From Nocardioides ferulae (lineage in GTDB: Bacteria > Actinomycetota > Actinomycetes > Propionibacteriales > Nocardioidaceae): a stretch of 64,000 nt of DNA. Location: assembly GCF_003660455.1 (NCBI RefSeq), contig NZ_QZVR01000002.1, forward strand, positions 434,001-498,000, given 5' to 3'. The notes under the pieces are model-generated. The model ran no database searches and was not told the DNA's origin. It worked only from the letters and a program-made list of their open reading frames with translations. Within the stretch, counting starts at the first letter, position 1. Every line of letters starts with the position of its first letter. Positions 41,249-50,368 of this stretch are shown here, in pieces. Position numbers and translations under genes: made by a program.

Positions 41249-44200
41249 GCAGGTTCTCGCTCCGACTGCTCGCCACCTGCTCGCTGCTGATCGGGCTGGT
41301 CTTCGTGCAGGACCCCGGCTTCCTCGCGGCGGACACCAAGTTCGACCTGGCCGTCGCGCCGGGTGACTTCCTCGCCCGGGCGCTGCACCTGTGGGACGCC
41401 GAGGGGGCGTTCGGCCAGTTGCAGAACCAGGCCTACGGCTACCTGTGGCCGATGGGCCCGTTCTTCTGGCTGGGGGCGGCGCTCGACCTGCCCGGCTGGG
41501 TCGTCCAGCGCCTGTGGCAGTCGCTGGTCGTGTGCGTGGCGTTCACCGGCGCCGCCCGCGTCGCGCGCGCCCTGGGGGTGCGTTCGGACCTCGCTGCGAT
41601 CGTCGCCGGGCTCGCCTTCGCCCTGTCCCCCCGGATGCTGACGACGCTGGGGCCGATCTCGATCGAGGCCTGGCCCAGCGCGCTCGCCCCCTGGGTGCTG
41701 CTGCCGTTGGTGCTCGGCGCCCAGCGCGGTTCTGCGCGTCGCGCTGCCGCGCTCTCGGCGCTGGCCGTCGCGATGGTCGGTGGCGTCAACGCGGCCGCGA
41801 CCTTCGCGGTGATCCCGATGGGCGCGATCTGGTTGCTCACCCGGGAGCCGGGCCCGCGCCGCCGCGCGATGATGCTGTGGTGGCCGCTGTTCACCGCCCT
41901 GGGCACCCTCTGGTGGCTGGTGCCTTTGTTCGTGATGGGCGCCTACAGCCCACCGTTCCTGGACTACATCGAGACCAGCTCGGTGACGACGCTGCCCACC
42001 ACCCTGTTCGACGCCCTGCGCGGCTCGTCGAACTGGGTGCCCTACATCGACGCCCGCTCGCGGGCGGGCAACGACCTCGTCACGACCTGGTACCTGCCGG
42101 TGGTCAGCGGAGTCGTGCTCCTCGTCGGTGTCGCCGGGCTCGTGCGCCGGCGTACGCCGCACCGGCCCTTCCTCGCCCTCTCGCTGCTCGTGGGGCTGGT
42201 GATGGTCACCGCGGGTCACCAGGGCGCCGTGGCGGGGTGGTTCGCCGGTGACCTCGCCCAGGCCCTCGACGAGGTCCTTTCGCCGGTCCGCAACGTCCAC
42301 AAGTTCGACCCGATCGTGCGGCTCCCGCTCGTGCTGGGGCTGGGCTTCGTGCTCGACCGGGCCGTCGAGCTCGCGCGCGCCCGCGCCACCGACGTCGGCG
42401 CAGGCGCGTGGCTCGAGCGCTACGGGTTCGTGGTGATGACGGTGGCCGCGGTGGCGGGTGCGGCCTCGCCGGCGCTGCAGACCCGGGTCGAGCCTGCCGG
42501 TGCCACGCTGGCGGTGCCCGGCTACTGGCACGAGGCCGCCGAGTGGCTGGCGCAGCGTGATCCTCAGCGGACCGCCCTGGTCGTCCCGGGAGCGCCGTTC
42601 GCCGAGTACACCTGGGGCTCGCCACAGGACGAGCCGTTGCAGTTCCTCGCCGACTCCCCCTGGGCGGTGCGCAATGTGGTGCCGCTCGCCCCACCGGGGA
42701 ACGTGCGTCTCCTCGACGCGATCGAGGATCGGCTGGTCCAGGGCCACGGCTCGCCGGGTCTCACCGCCCTGCTCCGCCGTGCCGGGGTCGGCCACCTGGT
42801 GGTCCGCAACGACCTCGAGCGCTCCGACGACGTCCCCGATCCGGTCGCGGTGCACCAGGCGATCGCGCGCTCGCCCGGCATCGGCCTGGTCGCCTCCTTC
42901 GGGCCCCTGGTCGGTGGCGAGGCGCACCTGGAGGGCGTCGAGGGGCGGGTCGTGGTCAACGGAGGCTGGCAGGCGGAGTTCCCGGCCGTCGAGGTCTACG
43001 CGGTGAGCGGCTCGGACACCGCGGCGGTCACCAGCTCCTCGGTCCCGGTGGTCGTCGGCGGTCCCGAGGATCTCGGTGACCTCGCGGATCTGCGACTGCT
43101 TGCGGGCGAGCCGACGGTGCTCGCGGCGGACCTCGAGGGAGCCGGGCTGGCCCAGCCTCCGGGCCGGTGGCTGCTGACCGACGGCTTCCGAGCCCGTGAG
43201 CGCAGCTTTGCGCGCATCCACGACGGCTACTCGCCGGTGCTGACCCCGGGGGACCGGCGCCGCACGGGGAACCCGGCGCGGGACTACCGGGATCGCGACG
43301 ACGACCGATGGGCGACCACGGTCCGGCTCGAGGGCGCGTCGGCGCTGCGGGCGTCGTCGTCGGCCTCGGACTCGATCTCCTTCGGAGGCAGCCGCCGGGG
43401 AAACCTTCCGTACGCCGCGGTGGACGGCGCCGAGGACACCGCGTGGACGTCGGGGGCCGCCCGGGACGACCGGGCCTGGTGGGAGGTGGAGCTGGCCACG
43501 CCGATCGAGCTGCCCGAGGTCGTGCTGGTCGGTGGACCGGATGCCGACCGCGACCAGCTCGTCCGTGTCGTGACCGACGCCGGTGCCAGCGAGCCGGTGG
43601 CGCTCACCGCCGGCGAACGACGTGAAGTCCTGCTGCCGACGAGCGAGCCGGTCGACCGGGTGCGCGTGGAGGACGCCTCCGGGCCGGGTCATCGGACCAT
43701 CAGCCTCGCCGAGGTGTCGCTGCCCGGGGTCGCCGTGCAACGCACCCTCGTGCTTCCGGAGATCCCCGAAGAGTGGGGATCTCCCGACGCGATCGTGCTC
43801 CGGGCCGACCGCGACCGGCGCGACGGTTGTGTCGAGGTCGGCCTGGAGCTGCGATGCGCGCAGGGGCGGGATGTCCCCGACGAGGAGCCGCACGGCCTTC
43901 GTCGCGCCTTCACCGTGCCGGACGGCGGCGAGTACGGCATCGCGGTGCGGGTCTACCCCCGGTCCGATCGAGCCCTGGAGCGGCTGATCCTGCGACGCCA
44001 ACCGGTCGACGTCTGGGTGTCCTCGAAGGCGGTGCCCGATCCCCGAGCGACCTCGCTGGCCCTCGTCGACGGCGATCCCGGGACCTCCTGGATCGCCGAC
44101 GTGGACGACGCTCAACCGGTCGTCGAGGTCAGTTGGCTGGGGACGCAGACCGTCCGCGCGATCTCGTTGAGCCTCGACGACGATGCGGCCGCACGGCTGC

Positions 44201-45402
44201 CCACCCGGGTGCGTCTGACCTGGCCGACCGGGAGCCGGACGGTCGACCTGGACCAGGGGCGGGCGGCGATCGGCGCGATCCGGACCGACCGGCTGCGGCT
44301 CACGGTGCTGGATGCCGAGCCGACCGGCTCGCTCGGCTTCGACCAGCGCGGCACCGAGCTCGGCGTGGGCATCGGGGAGCTGGAGGTCACGGGCGTCCCG
44401 TACCTGCCGCTGAAGCTGTCCTCCGACCCGGTGCGCCGCGGGTGCGACAGCGGGCCCAGGCTTCGCGTCGCCGGCAAGGTGTTGGGCACCGCGGTGAGCG
44501 CCTCCGACCGTGCCCTGCTGTCGGGCCGCCCGGTTCGGGCCCGGCCCTGCACGGCGGGCGATGCTGGTGGACGACCCGTCCGGGTGCCCTCCGCGGTGAC
44601 CGTGGGCAAGGGCGAGACCGTGGTGGCCGCGGGCGACAGTGACGCCTTCGAGGTGAGCTCCGTGGTGCTCCGGCTCCGCGGTGCCGCAGCCACGAGACCG
44701 ACGGTGCGTCAACGTGTCGTGGAGGCCAGCGACCCGGTGAGCCGATCGGTCGTCACCGCCGAGGGCGACGCGATCCTTGCACTGCGGACGAACACCAACC
44801 CGGGCTGGACCGCCTCTCTGGATGGTGACCCCCTGCAACCGGTCGTCGTGGACGGATGGCAGCAGGCGTTCTGGCTCCCGCCCGACGATCCGGCCGGCGT
44901 CGTGGCGATGCACTTCGGCCCGGACCGGCTCTACCGGTGGGGGTTGCTGGCAGGCGGACTGGCCGCCGCGGGGCTGGCGATGGTGATGACGCTGGTGCGT
45001 CGCCGCCGCGCGGGAGCCGAGCCATCGCCCACCGGCGCGCGCTCCCTGCCCGGTCCGGCCGCGCTGGTGCTCGCCCTGGTCGGCGCCGGACTGCTGGCGG
45101 GCTGGCCTGGCCTGGCGATCGGGGTGCTCGCGGCCGTGTCGACGGTGGGGGTGCGCGCGCGACGTCGCGCGACCTACGCGTGGTGGCTGGCCGCCCCGGT
45201 GCTCGTGGCGGCGTCGTGGTACGCCGTGCGTCCGTGGGGGAGCAGCGAGGGCTGGGCGGGCGAGGCGATGCCGCCTCAGTATCTGGTGCTGTTCTCCGTC
45301 GTGGCGGTGGTGGTGTCCGCGGCCGACGAGCCCCGGCCCCGACGGCGCCAGGGCGGGTCGAGATTGCGCCAACGCATGGCCGGCAGCTCCACCAGCCGGT
45401 AG
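41245..45402 (+). CDS. AftD-like alpha-(1->3)-arabinofuranosyltransferase
   Basis: 1385 residues, near the size of M. tuberculosis AftD. The first 430 residues hold about eleven helices of a GT-C fold. The first loop, FLAADTKFDLAVAPGDFLAR, then FGQLQNQAYGYLWPMGPFF, matches the AftD/DUF3367 pattern, with the Asp-Thr-Lys near the active site. Two beta-sandwich modules resembling F5/8-type carbohydrate-binding domains follow (about 690-820 and 915-1055), then further beta-rich regions and four C-terminal helices. AftD adds alpha-1,3 arabinofuranose branches to arabinan using decaprenyl-phospho-arabinose. Start ATG 41245 overlaps the methyltransferase. Its 3' end overlaps the converging acyltransferase by 127 bp. 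Confidence 0.85.
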   Translation: MSRFSLRLLATCSLLIGLVFVQDPGFLAADTKFDLAVAPGDFLARALHLWDAEGAFGQLQNQAYGYLWPMGPFFWLGAALDLPGWVVQRLWQSLVVCVAFTGAARVARALGVRSDLAAIVAGLAFALSPRMLTTLGPISIEAWPSALAPWVLLPLVLGAQRGSARRAAALSALAVAMVGGVNAAATFAVIPMGAIWLLTREPGPRRRAMMLWWPLFTALGTLWWLVPLFVMGAYSPPFLDYIETSSVTTLPTTLFDALRGSSNWVPYIDARSRAGNDLVTTWYLPVVSGVVLLVGVAGLVRRRTPHRPFLALSLLVGLVMVTAGHQGAVAGWFAGDLAQALDEVLSPVRNVHKFDPIVRLPLVLGLGFVLDRAVELARARATDVGAGAWLERYGFVVMTVAAVAGAASPALQTRVEPAGATLAVPGYWHEAAEWLAQRDPQRTALVVPGAPFAEYTWGSPQDEPLQFLADSPWAVRNVVPLAPPGNVRLLDAIEDRLVQGHGSPGLTALLRRAGVGHLVVRNDLERSDDVPDPVAVHQAIARSPGIGLVASFGPLVGGEAHLEGVEGRVVVNGGWQAEFPAVEVYAVSGSDTAAVTSSSVPVVVGGPEDLGDLADLRLLAGEPTVLAADLEGAGLAQPPGRWLLTDGFRARERSFARIHDGYSPVLTPGDRRRTGNPARDYRDRDDDRWATTVRLEGASALRASSSASDSISFGGSRRGNLPYAAVDGAEDTAWTSGAARDDRAWWEVELATPIELPEVVLVGGPDADRDQLVRVVTDAGASEPVALTAGERREVLLPTSEPVDRVRVEDASGPGHRTISLAEVSLPGVAVQRTLVLPEIPEEWGSPDAIVLRADRDRRDGCVEVGLELRCAQGRDVPDEEPHGLRRAFTVPDGGEYGIAVRVYPRSDRALERLILRRQPVDVWVSSKAVPDPRATSLALVDGDPGTSWIADVDDAQPVVEVSWLGTQTVRAISLSLDDDAAARLPTRVRLTWPTGSRTVDLDQGRAAIGAIRTDRLRLTVLDAEPTGSLGFDQRGTELGVGIGELEVTGVPYLPLKLSSDPVRRGCDSGPRLRVAGKVLGTAVSASDRALLSGRPVRARPCTAGDAGGRPVRVPSAVTVGKGETVVAAGDSDAFEVSSVVLRLRGAAATRPTVRQRVVEASDPVSRSVVTAEGDAILALRTNTNPGWTASLDGDPLQPVVVDGWQQAFWLPPDDPAGVVAMHFGPDRLYRWGLLAGGLAAAGLAMVMTLVRRRRAGAEPSPTGARSLPGPAALVLALVGAGLLAGWPGLAIGVLAAVSTVGVRARRRATYAWWLAAPVLVAASWYAVRPWGSSEGWAGEAMPPQYLVLFSVVAVVVSAADEPRPRRRQGGSRLRQRMAGSSTSR

Positions 45403-46511
45403 ACGAGCTCCGCGACGATCAGGCTGGCAGCCACGGTCGAGACCCACATCACCACGAAGTTGCCGGCGAAGAGCGGCCATCCCATCGCCTCGCGCAGGAG
45501 GTGGAGGAGCGACATGTGCACGCAGAAGACGCCGTAGGAGACCAGCCCGAGGTGTCGAGCCCACGGTGCCCCGGCCACCCGGCCGAAGACGCCGTCGGGA
45601 CCGGCGAAGACGGCCGGCAGCACCACGAGGCCCGCGATGCCGGCGTACAGGAGGTTCTTCGCCAACGACTCCGACGCGGTGGGCGCGACGAGGAGGACCG
45701 GCCCACCCACCGGCGTCGCGGCGACCAGCATCAGCCCGGCGGCGACCGCCCAGCAGCTTCCCGGCTGTCGGCCCGCGGTCACCAGCGCCGTCACGACCGG
45801 TCCCGAAGCCCCCGTCACGTGCAGGACGTGCAGCAGGGCCAGCCCGATGCCGACGGCGAACCAGCTGAGGAAGCCGGGCAGCCACTGGGTGGCCACCGCG
45901 TCGCCGTCGGGGGCCCATGCGGCCCCGTCGACGTGCCACCAGACGGTGATCATGACCAGCACTGCGAGCACCGCCACCACTCGGCCGGTCCGGAGCCGGC
46001 GGCCGGGGCGCCCGACCGCGGCGAGCATGAGGAGCGGAAGCACGAGATAGAAGGCGACCTCGACCGCCAGGCTCCACATCTGCGCCAACCCGCTGGGCAG
46101 GATCGGGTCGAGGTAGATGTTGGCCAAGAGCAGGGTCACCGCCCAGTCGCGCGCATCGGCTCCCGCGTTGGCGGGAGTCAGCGCCAGCACGGCCACCGCG
46201 GTGACGAGGTAGACGGGGAGGATGCGCAGTGCCCGGCGCCACAGGTAGCGGCCGGCGCGGGGACGCGTGCCGTGCCCGACGGCCGCCGCGAGGTACGGGC
46301 GGGAGAGCAGGAAGCCCGAGAGGACGAAGAAGATCGCGACGCCCACATCGAGGCGGGACAACGCAGCGCCGAGGACGCCGAACCGGGTGTAGGCGCCCGA
46401 CTCGAAGCCGACGTGCGTGGTCACCACGGCGAGGGCTCCCACCGCGCGCAGTGTGTCCAACGCGGGGAACCGCGGATCGAGCCCCTGCGGGGCCGACGAC
46501 TCCAGGCTCAT
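45276..46511 (-). CDS. Acyltransferase 3 family membrane protein
   Basis: 411 residues, about ten helices. ATG 46511 overlaps the stop of the upstream gene by 4 bp and is preferred because MSLESS and then FPALDTLRAVGALAVVTTH (about 14-32) is the family start. The His and the Arg of LRA are the conserved catalytic residues. Such enzymes O-acylate (acetyl or succinyl) exported sugars. In the mycobacterial region a related acyltransferase (Rv0228, recalled) is present, and succinylation of arabinan is known there. The last 42 codons are antisense to the end of the AftD-like gene. Confidence 0.85.
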   Translation of the reverse strand: MSLESSAPQGLDPRFPALDTLRAVGALAVVTTHVGFESGAYTRFGVLGAALSRLDVGVAIFFVLSGFLLSRPYLAAAVGHGTRPRAGRYLWRRALRILPVYLVTAVAVLALTPANAGADARDWAVTLLLANIYLDPILPSGLAQMWSLAVEVAFYLVLPLLMLAAVGRPGRRLRTGRVVAVLAVLVMITVWWHVDGAAWAPDGDAVATQWLPGFLSWFAVGIGLALLHVLHVTGASGPVVTALVTAGRQPGSCWAVAAGLMLVAATPVGGPVLLVAPTASESLAKNLLYAGIAGLVVLPAVFAGPDGVFGRVAGAPWARHLGLVSYGVFCVHMSLLHLLREAMGWPLFAGNFVVMWVSTVAASLIVAELVYRLVELPAMRWRNLDPPWRRRGRGSSAADTTTATTENSTRY

Positions 46512-48415
46512 GGTTCGAGCTCCAGGTCGGGGTCGAGCAGGCCGACCCGAACACGGTCGATGCAGACCCGTGCGCCCTCGACGCTCAGGTCGCCGAACGT
46601 GAGCGAGGAGAGCTCGCCGTCGGCGCGGGTCCACAGGGTGTGCAGCCCCTGGCGCAACGGAAGCGTCCGCTGGGTGTCACCCATCCGCGCGGCCATCTCG
46701 GTGTCTGTCGAGGCGAGATAGTCGATCTCGACCCACCAGGCGTAGTCGAAGGTGCGGGCGTCGAGCGCAACCGTGGTCGCGCTCTCGGCGACCTCCCAAC
46801 CGCAGTCCTCGTCGGGGCCGGGGCGGCTCTCGGCGACCGCGTCGACCTCCGCCGGGCGTAGGCTGCCGTCCCCTCGGAGGACCGACAAGCGCGCCGAGGT
46901 GGTGGGGAAGCGCGGGTCGTCGACCAGCAGGGGAACCAGCCGAGAGGTGAGGTTGTAGGGCGAGGAGTAGCCCGGGATGACCTCCGGCGGCACGACCTGG
47001 TCGGCCAGGTCGGCGCTGGTCCGGTTGCCGAAGGAGTCGATCACGCGCTGGGTGAAGTCCGCGCCTGGGTGGTCCTGGTGCCAGACGAGCGCGTAGGCGC
47101 GAGAGCTGAGCAGGGCGGAGGCGCAGACCAGCGTCACCGCTGACACGACGACCCCCTTGCCCGGTGCCAGTAGCAGCAGCGGCCGCCGACGTGGCGCGCT
47201 GCTGCCGGGCGCTCCCGGCATTCCGAGTGTGGCCAGCCCGAGGCAGAGAGGGACCATGGCAGCGGTGTCGGTGAGGTAGCGGTACTCCCGACCGATGTCG
47301 CCGCCGATCACGGGGGCCCGGCTGGTCAGCACGAGCAGGTAGGCCAGCGCCGCGTAGCCGCAGAAGAGGACGAGGGCGCGTCCGGCGCGCTCTCTGCGGA
47401 GCAGGATCACCGAGACCACGACGGCGCAGGCGACCCACGCTGCGTGGGTCGCCCAGTCAGGCGGCGCCGCCTGGGCGACCGGCGGGTTGCTCGTGTCCCA
47501 CTGCCAGGGTCCGCCGACCAGGCCGGTCACCAGGGAGGTGCCGAGCATGTGCTCGGCGAGACTGCCGGCCAGCGGCCGATCGGCGTCGGCGAAGATCGAC
47601 GGCACCTGGGTGACGTAGTACGCCGTGTAGCCCGCGCCGAGCGCGACTGCGCCGACCGCCGCCGGCCAGAAGCGCCGGACGGCCGACCAGGTGCGCCGGA
47701 TCGGGCCACCTTCGGCGAAGTAGGCGAGCAACAGGTAGGCCAGAACGCCGAAGACCAGCACGGTCTTCACATAGGCGAGAAGGCCCAGGGCGAGCACGAT
47801 CAGGGTGAACGCCAGCCAACGCAGCCCGTCGCCCCGCAGATAGCGGACCCAGCAGGCGACGGAGGCGAACAGCGCAGCCTGCAGCGGGATCTGGTTGAGG
47901 GCCGCGGCCCACCACATGAGCGCCGGCAGCGTCATGGCGCCGAACAGGTAGAGCGCCAGCAGCGCCAGAGCCTCCCAGCGGGCCCCGAACAGCGTGGTCA
48001 GCATCCAGACGCAGGCGACGCTCGCCAGAGCCTGCATCAGCAGCGTGGAGCCGGCGGCCAGCGTCCAGTTGACGTGCCCGGAGTCGGCAACCAGCCAGAC
48101 CAGCGCCCGTCCCAGAGGCATGAACTGGCTGTCGAAAGGCGTGATCAGGTAGTCGAGGTCGAGCTCGGCGCCGGTGGCGTCGTGCAGGAACCGGTAGTCG
48201 TCGGTGTAGAACCACGACGGGAAGAGCGCCCAGGCCCGGAAGGCGAGCTGGACCAGGACGAGCAGCCCGGCCGCGACCAGCACGCGGTCGCGGCTGGGGA
48301 CGCTCGCCCAGGTGGACTCGCCACGACCGTCGGGGCGACGGTCGGCGACCGCTCCTTCGGTCACGTTCGAGCCGTGTGCCGGGGTGACGGCGAGGGGAGC
48401 GGACGGCTGCGGCAC
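46508..48415 (-). CDS. Large membrane protein, probable GT-C-type glycosyltransferase
   Basis: 635 residues from GTG 48415; GACACT seven bases upstream could be a leaderless -10. About twelve helices between residues 45 and 410, preceded by a Ser/Pro-rich cytosolic tail and followed by a soluble external domain (about 430-635). The first extracytoplasmic loop has WFYTDDYRFLHD; an acidic pair at this place is the usual mark of GT-C enzymes using polyprenyl-phosphate sugars. I did not recognise the exact family. Operon with the acyltransferase (4-bp overlap). Confidence 0.72.
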   Translation of the reverse strand: MPQPSAPLAVTPAHGSNVTEGAVADRRPDGRGESTWASVPSRDRVLVAAGLLVLVQLAFRAWALFPSWFYTDDYRFLHDATGAELDLDYLITPFDSQFMPLGRALVWLVADSGHVNWTLAAGSTLLMQALASVACVWMLTTLFGARWEALALLALYLFGAMTLPALMWWAAALNQIPLQAALFASVACWVRYLRGDGLRWLAFTLIVLALGLLAYVKTVLVFGVLAYLLLAYFAEGGPIRRTWSAVRRFWPAAVGAVALGAGYTAYYVTQVPSIFADADRPLAGSLAEHMLGTSLVTGLVGGPWQWDTSNPPVAQAAPPDWATHAAWVACAVVVSVILLRRERAGRALVLFCGYAALAYLLVLTSRAPVIGGDIGREYRYLTDTAAMVPLCLGLATLGMPGAPGSSAPRRRPLLLLAPGKGVVVSAVTLVCASALLSSRAYALVWHQDHPGADFTQRVIDSFGNRTSADLADQVVPPEVIPGYSSPYNLTSRLVPLLVDDPRFPTTSARLSVLRGDGSLRPAEVDAVAESRPGPDEDCGWEVAESATTVALDARTFDYAWWVEIDYLASTDTEMAARMGDTQRTLPLRQGLHTLWTRADGELSSLTFGDLSVEGARVCIDRVRVGLLDPDLELEP

Positions 48416-48583
48416 GCGGGCGAGTGTCCCACAGTGCCGCCGCGGATCAGCGGTGCTTCCGCCCGGCCACCACCTACCGGGACTTCTCGTTGACCGCTCA
48501 CCGAGGAATATGTGACCTTCCGCACAAATGCGTCGGATCGGGGCTACTGTGGCTGCGATCACTTTCCTGGGGAGGGAACTGCA

Positions 48584-49504
48584 TTGCGAAACATCACGGG
48601 TCGGATCCTGTTGGGCCTCGGCGGCTTCCTGCTGGTCGCCGGTGTGCTGGCCACCGTGTGGGCGCCGGGGATGATCAAGAAGACTCCGGAGGACGTCAAC
48701 ACCACCACCAGGCTGAGCGGCACCCTGCAGAAGCTCGAGGACGACCCGGTCCCGATCCGGGCCACCAGCGTCACCAAGACCGACGCCGAGGCCACCGACG
48801 ACCAGACCGCCGTCTGGGTCAACACCGTCTGCGTGGTCGTCGACCAGGGCAACCCTCCCGACTGCGGCAGCAGCGACAGCGACGAGCGTCTGTTCAAGGC
48901 CGACGTCGACGTGTTCGCCACCGACAGGGTGAGCGCCGAGGCGGTCAACGACATCGACACGCTCCCGGCCGACGCGACTCCCCACGAGGGCCTGGTGAAC
49001 AAGTGGCCCTTCGACGCGGAGAAGCAGGACTACCCCTACTGGGACGGCACCACCGGGCAGGCAGTGACGGCCGCCTACGACCGCACCGAGAACCTCGAGG
49101 GCATCGAGGCCTACGTCTACAAGGTCGAGATCAGTGACGCGCCGATCGAGATCATGGAGGGCGTCCCCGGCACCTACGACACCGTCAAGGAGATCTGGGT
49201 CGAGCCGCGCACCGGTGCGGTCATCAACCAGACCGAGGACCAGCAGCGCTACCTCGAGGACGGCTCCCGCGCGGTCTCCATCCAGCTGGCCTTCAGCGAC
49301 GAGCAGCTCGCCACCTCCATCGCCGACGCCGAGGAGAACCTCGCCGGCCTCGACCTGATGCTGCGCACCGTGCCGATGATCGGCTTCATCGGCGGCGGAC
49401 TGTGCCTGCTGGCCGGAGCCGGGCTGCTGCTGACCGGTCGGCCCAGCGGCTCCCGCAGGGAGGCCACGCTCAGCGACGAGGAGCGGGTCTCGGTCTCCGC
49501 CTGA
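48584..49504 (+). CDS. DUF3068 membrane-anchored protein
   Basis: 306 residues from TTG 48584, supported by GGGGAGGG about eight bases upstream and a TACTGT -10 at 48545-48550. In-frame ATG 48512 would add an implausible Cys-rich tail. A helix at the N-terminus (about 8-28) and another near 270-292 bracket a large extracytoplasmic beta-rich domain with one Cys pair (VCVVVDQGNPPDC) and PYWDGTTGQAVTAAYD. Fits DUF3068, as in M. tuberculosis Rv0227c (recalled). Pfam links this family to PorA-like proteins, so a wall or channel role is possible. Confidence 0.82.
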   Translation: MRNITGRILLGLGGFLLVAGVLATVWAPGMIKKTPEDVNTTTRLSGTLQKLEDDPVPIRATSVTKTDAEATDDQTAVWVNTVCVVVDQGNPPDCGSSDSDERLFKADVDVFATDRVSAEAVNDIDTLPADATPHEGLVNKWPFDAEKQDYPYWDGTTGQAVTAAYDRTENLEGIEAYVYKVEISDAPIEIMEGVPGTYDTVKEIWVEPRTGAVINQTEDQQRYLEDGSRAVSIQLAFSDEQLATSIADAEENLAGLDLMLRTVPMIGFIGGGLCLLAGAGLLLTGRPSGSRREATLSDEERVSVSA

Positions 49505-49507
49505 CCG

Positions 49508-50341
49508 TCAGGCCCCCGCCGGGCGGAGCAGGTCGGCGCCGAAGATCGCGGTGCCGGGTGTGAACCGCCCGCGGGTGGCCGACCAGCCGCCCCAGACGCG
49601 GTCGTGGTGCTCTGGCCACTCGGGCTCGAGCAGGTCGGTGAGCACGAAGCCGGCGTGGGCCAGCAACGACACCCAGTCGCCCAGGGTGCGGTGGTGCTCG
49701 ACGTAGGAGACCAGGCCGGTCGCGTCGTCGACCTCGACGTACGGCGTGCGGTCCCAGTAGGACTGGCTGGCCACCAGGCCCGCCTCTCCGGGGTCGTCGG
49801 GGAACATCCAGCGCGTCGGATGGGTGATCGAGAACGCGAACCGGCCGCCCGGCCGCAGCACCCGCGCCGTCTCCGCCACCGCGACGTCGATGTCGCTGAC
49901 GAACTGCAGAGCCCCGAAGGAGCTGAACACGACGTCGAAGGACGCCGCGGCGAAGGGCAGTGCGGTCGCGGTGCCGAGCACCGACGGCACGCTCACCCCG
50001 GTCGAGAGGTCCAGGCGGCGCGCGTGCTGGAGCTGTCGGTGGGACAGGTCCAGGCCCACCGCCCGGCCGCCCTGGGTGCGGATCCACCGGGAGCACTGGC
50101 CGGCGCCTGAGCCGACCTCGAGCACGTCGCGCCCCTCGAGCGGCCCGAGCACACCGGCGACCGCCTCGGTGAGACCCTCGGGACCCCACACGAAGCCGGC
50201 GTCACCGAGGAACTCGCCGTGGGTGGACTGGTACTCGTCGGCGTAGCGGTCCCAGTCGGGGCCGTTCGCCCGGCGTGACTCCGCCTCGTCGACCGGCCGG
50301 CGCTCGACGCGCACGGGCGGGTGCTGCACAGCTGGTTCCAC
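49508..50341 (-). CDS. Class I SAM-dependent methyltransferase
   Basis: 277 residues. Motif I DVLEVGSGAGQCSRWI (about 73-88), VGLDLSHRQLQHARR for motif II, and LPFAAASFDVVFSSFGALQFV. The N-terminal NGPDWDRYADEYQSTHGEFLGDAGFVWGPEG (about 27-57) is typical of small-molecule methyltransferases of actinobacteria. Separate from the cluster by orientation, it converges on DUF3068 with a 3-bp gap. Substrate unknown. Confidence 0.85.
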   Translation of the reverse strand: MEPAVQHPPVRVERRPVDEAESRRANGPDWDRYADEYQSTHGEFLGDAGFVWGPEGLTEAVAGVLGPLEGRDVLEVGSGAGQCSRWIRTQGGRAVGLDLSHRQLQHARRLDLSTGVSVPSVLGTATALPFAAASFDVVFSSFGALQFVSDIDVAVAETARVLRPGGRFAFSITHPTRWMFPDDPGEAGLVASQSYWDRTPYVEVDDATGLVSYVEHHRTLGDWVSLLAHAGFVLTDLLEPEWPEHHDRVWGGWSATRGRFTPGTAIFGADLLRPAGA

Positions 50342-50368
50342 GAACGGAGATTACTGCGCCCGGAGGCG

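Noticed and set aside
41155..46554. 1799-codon minus-strand frame opposite the AftD-like gene
   Set aside because: The AftD-like frame shows real helices and motifs; the antisense frame does not and runs through the acyltransferase frame.
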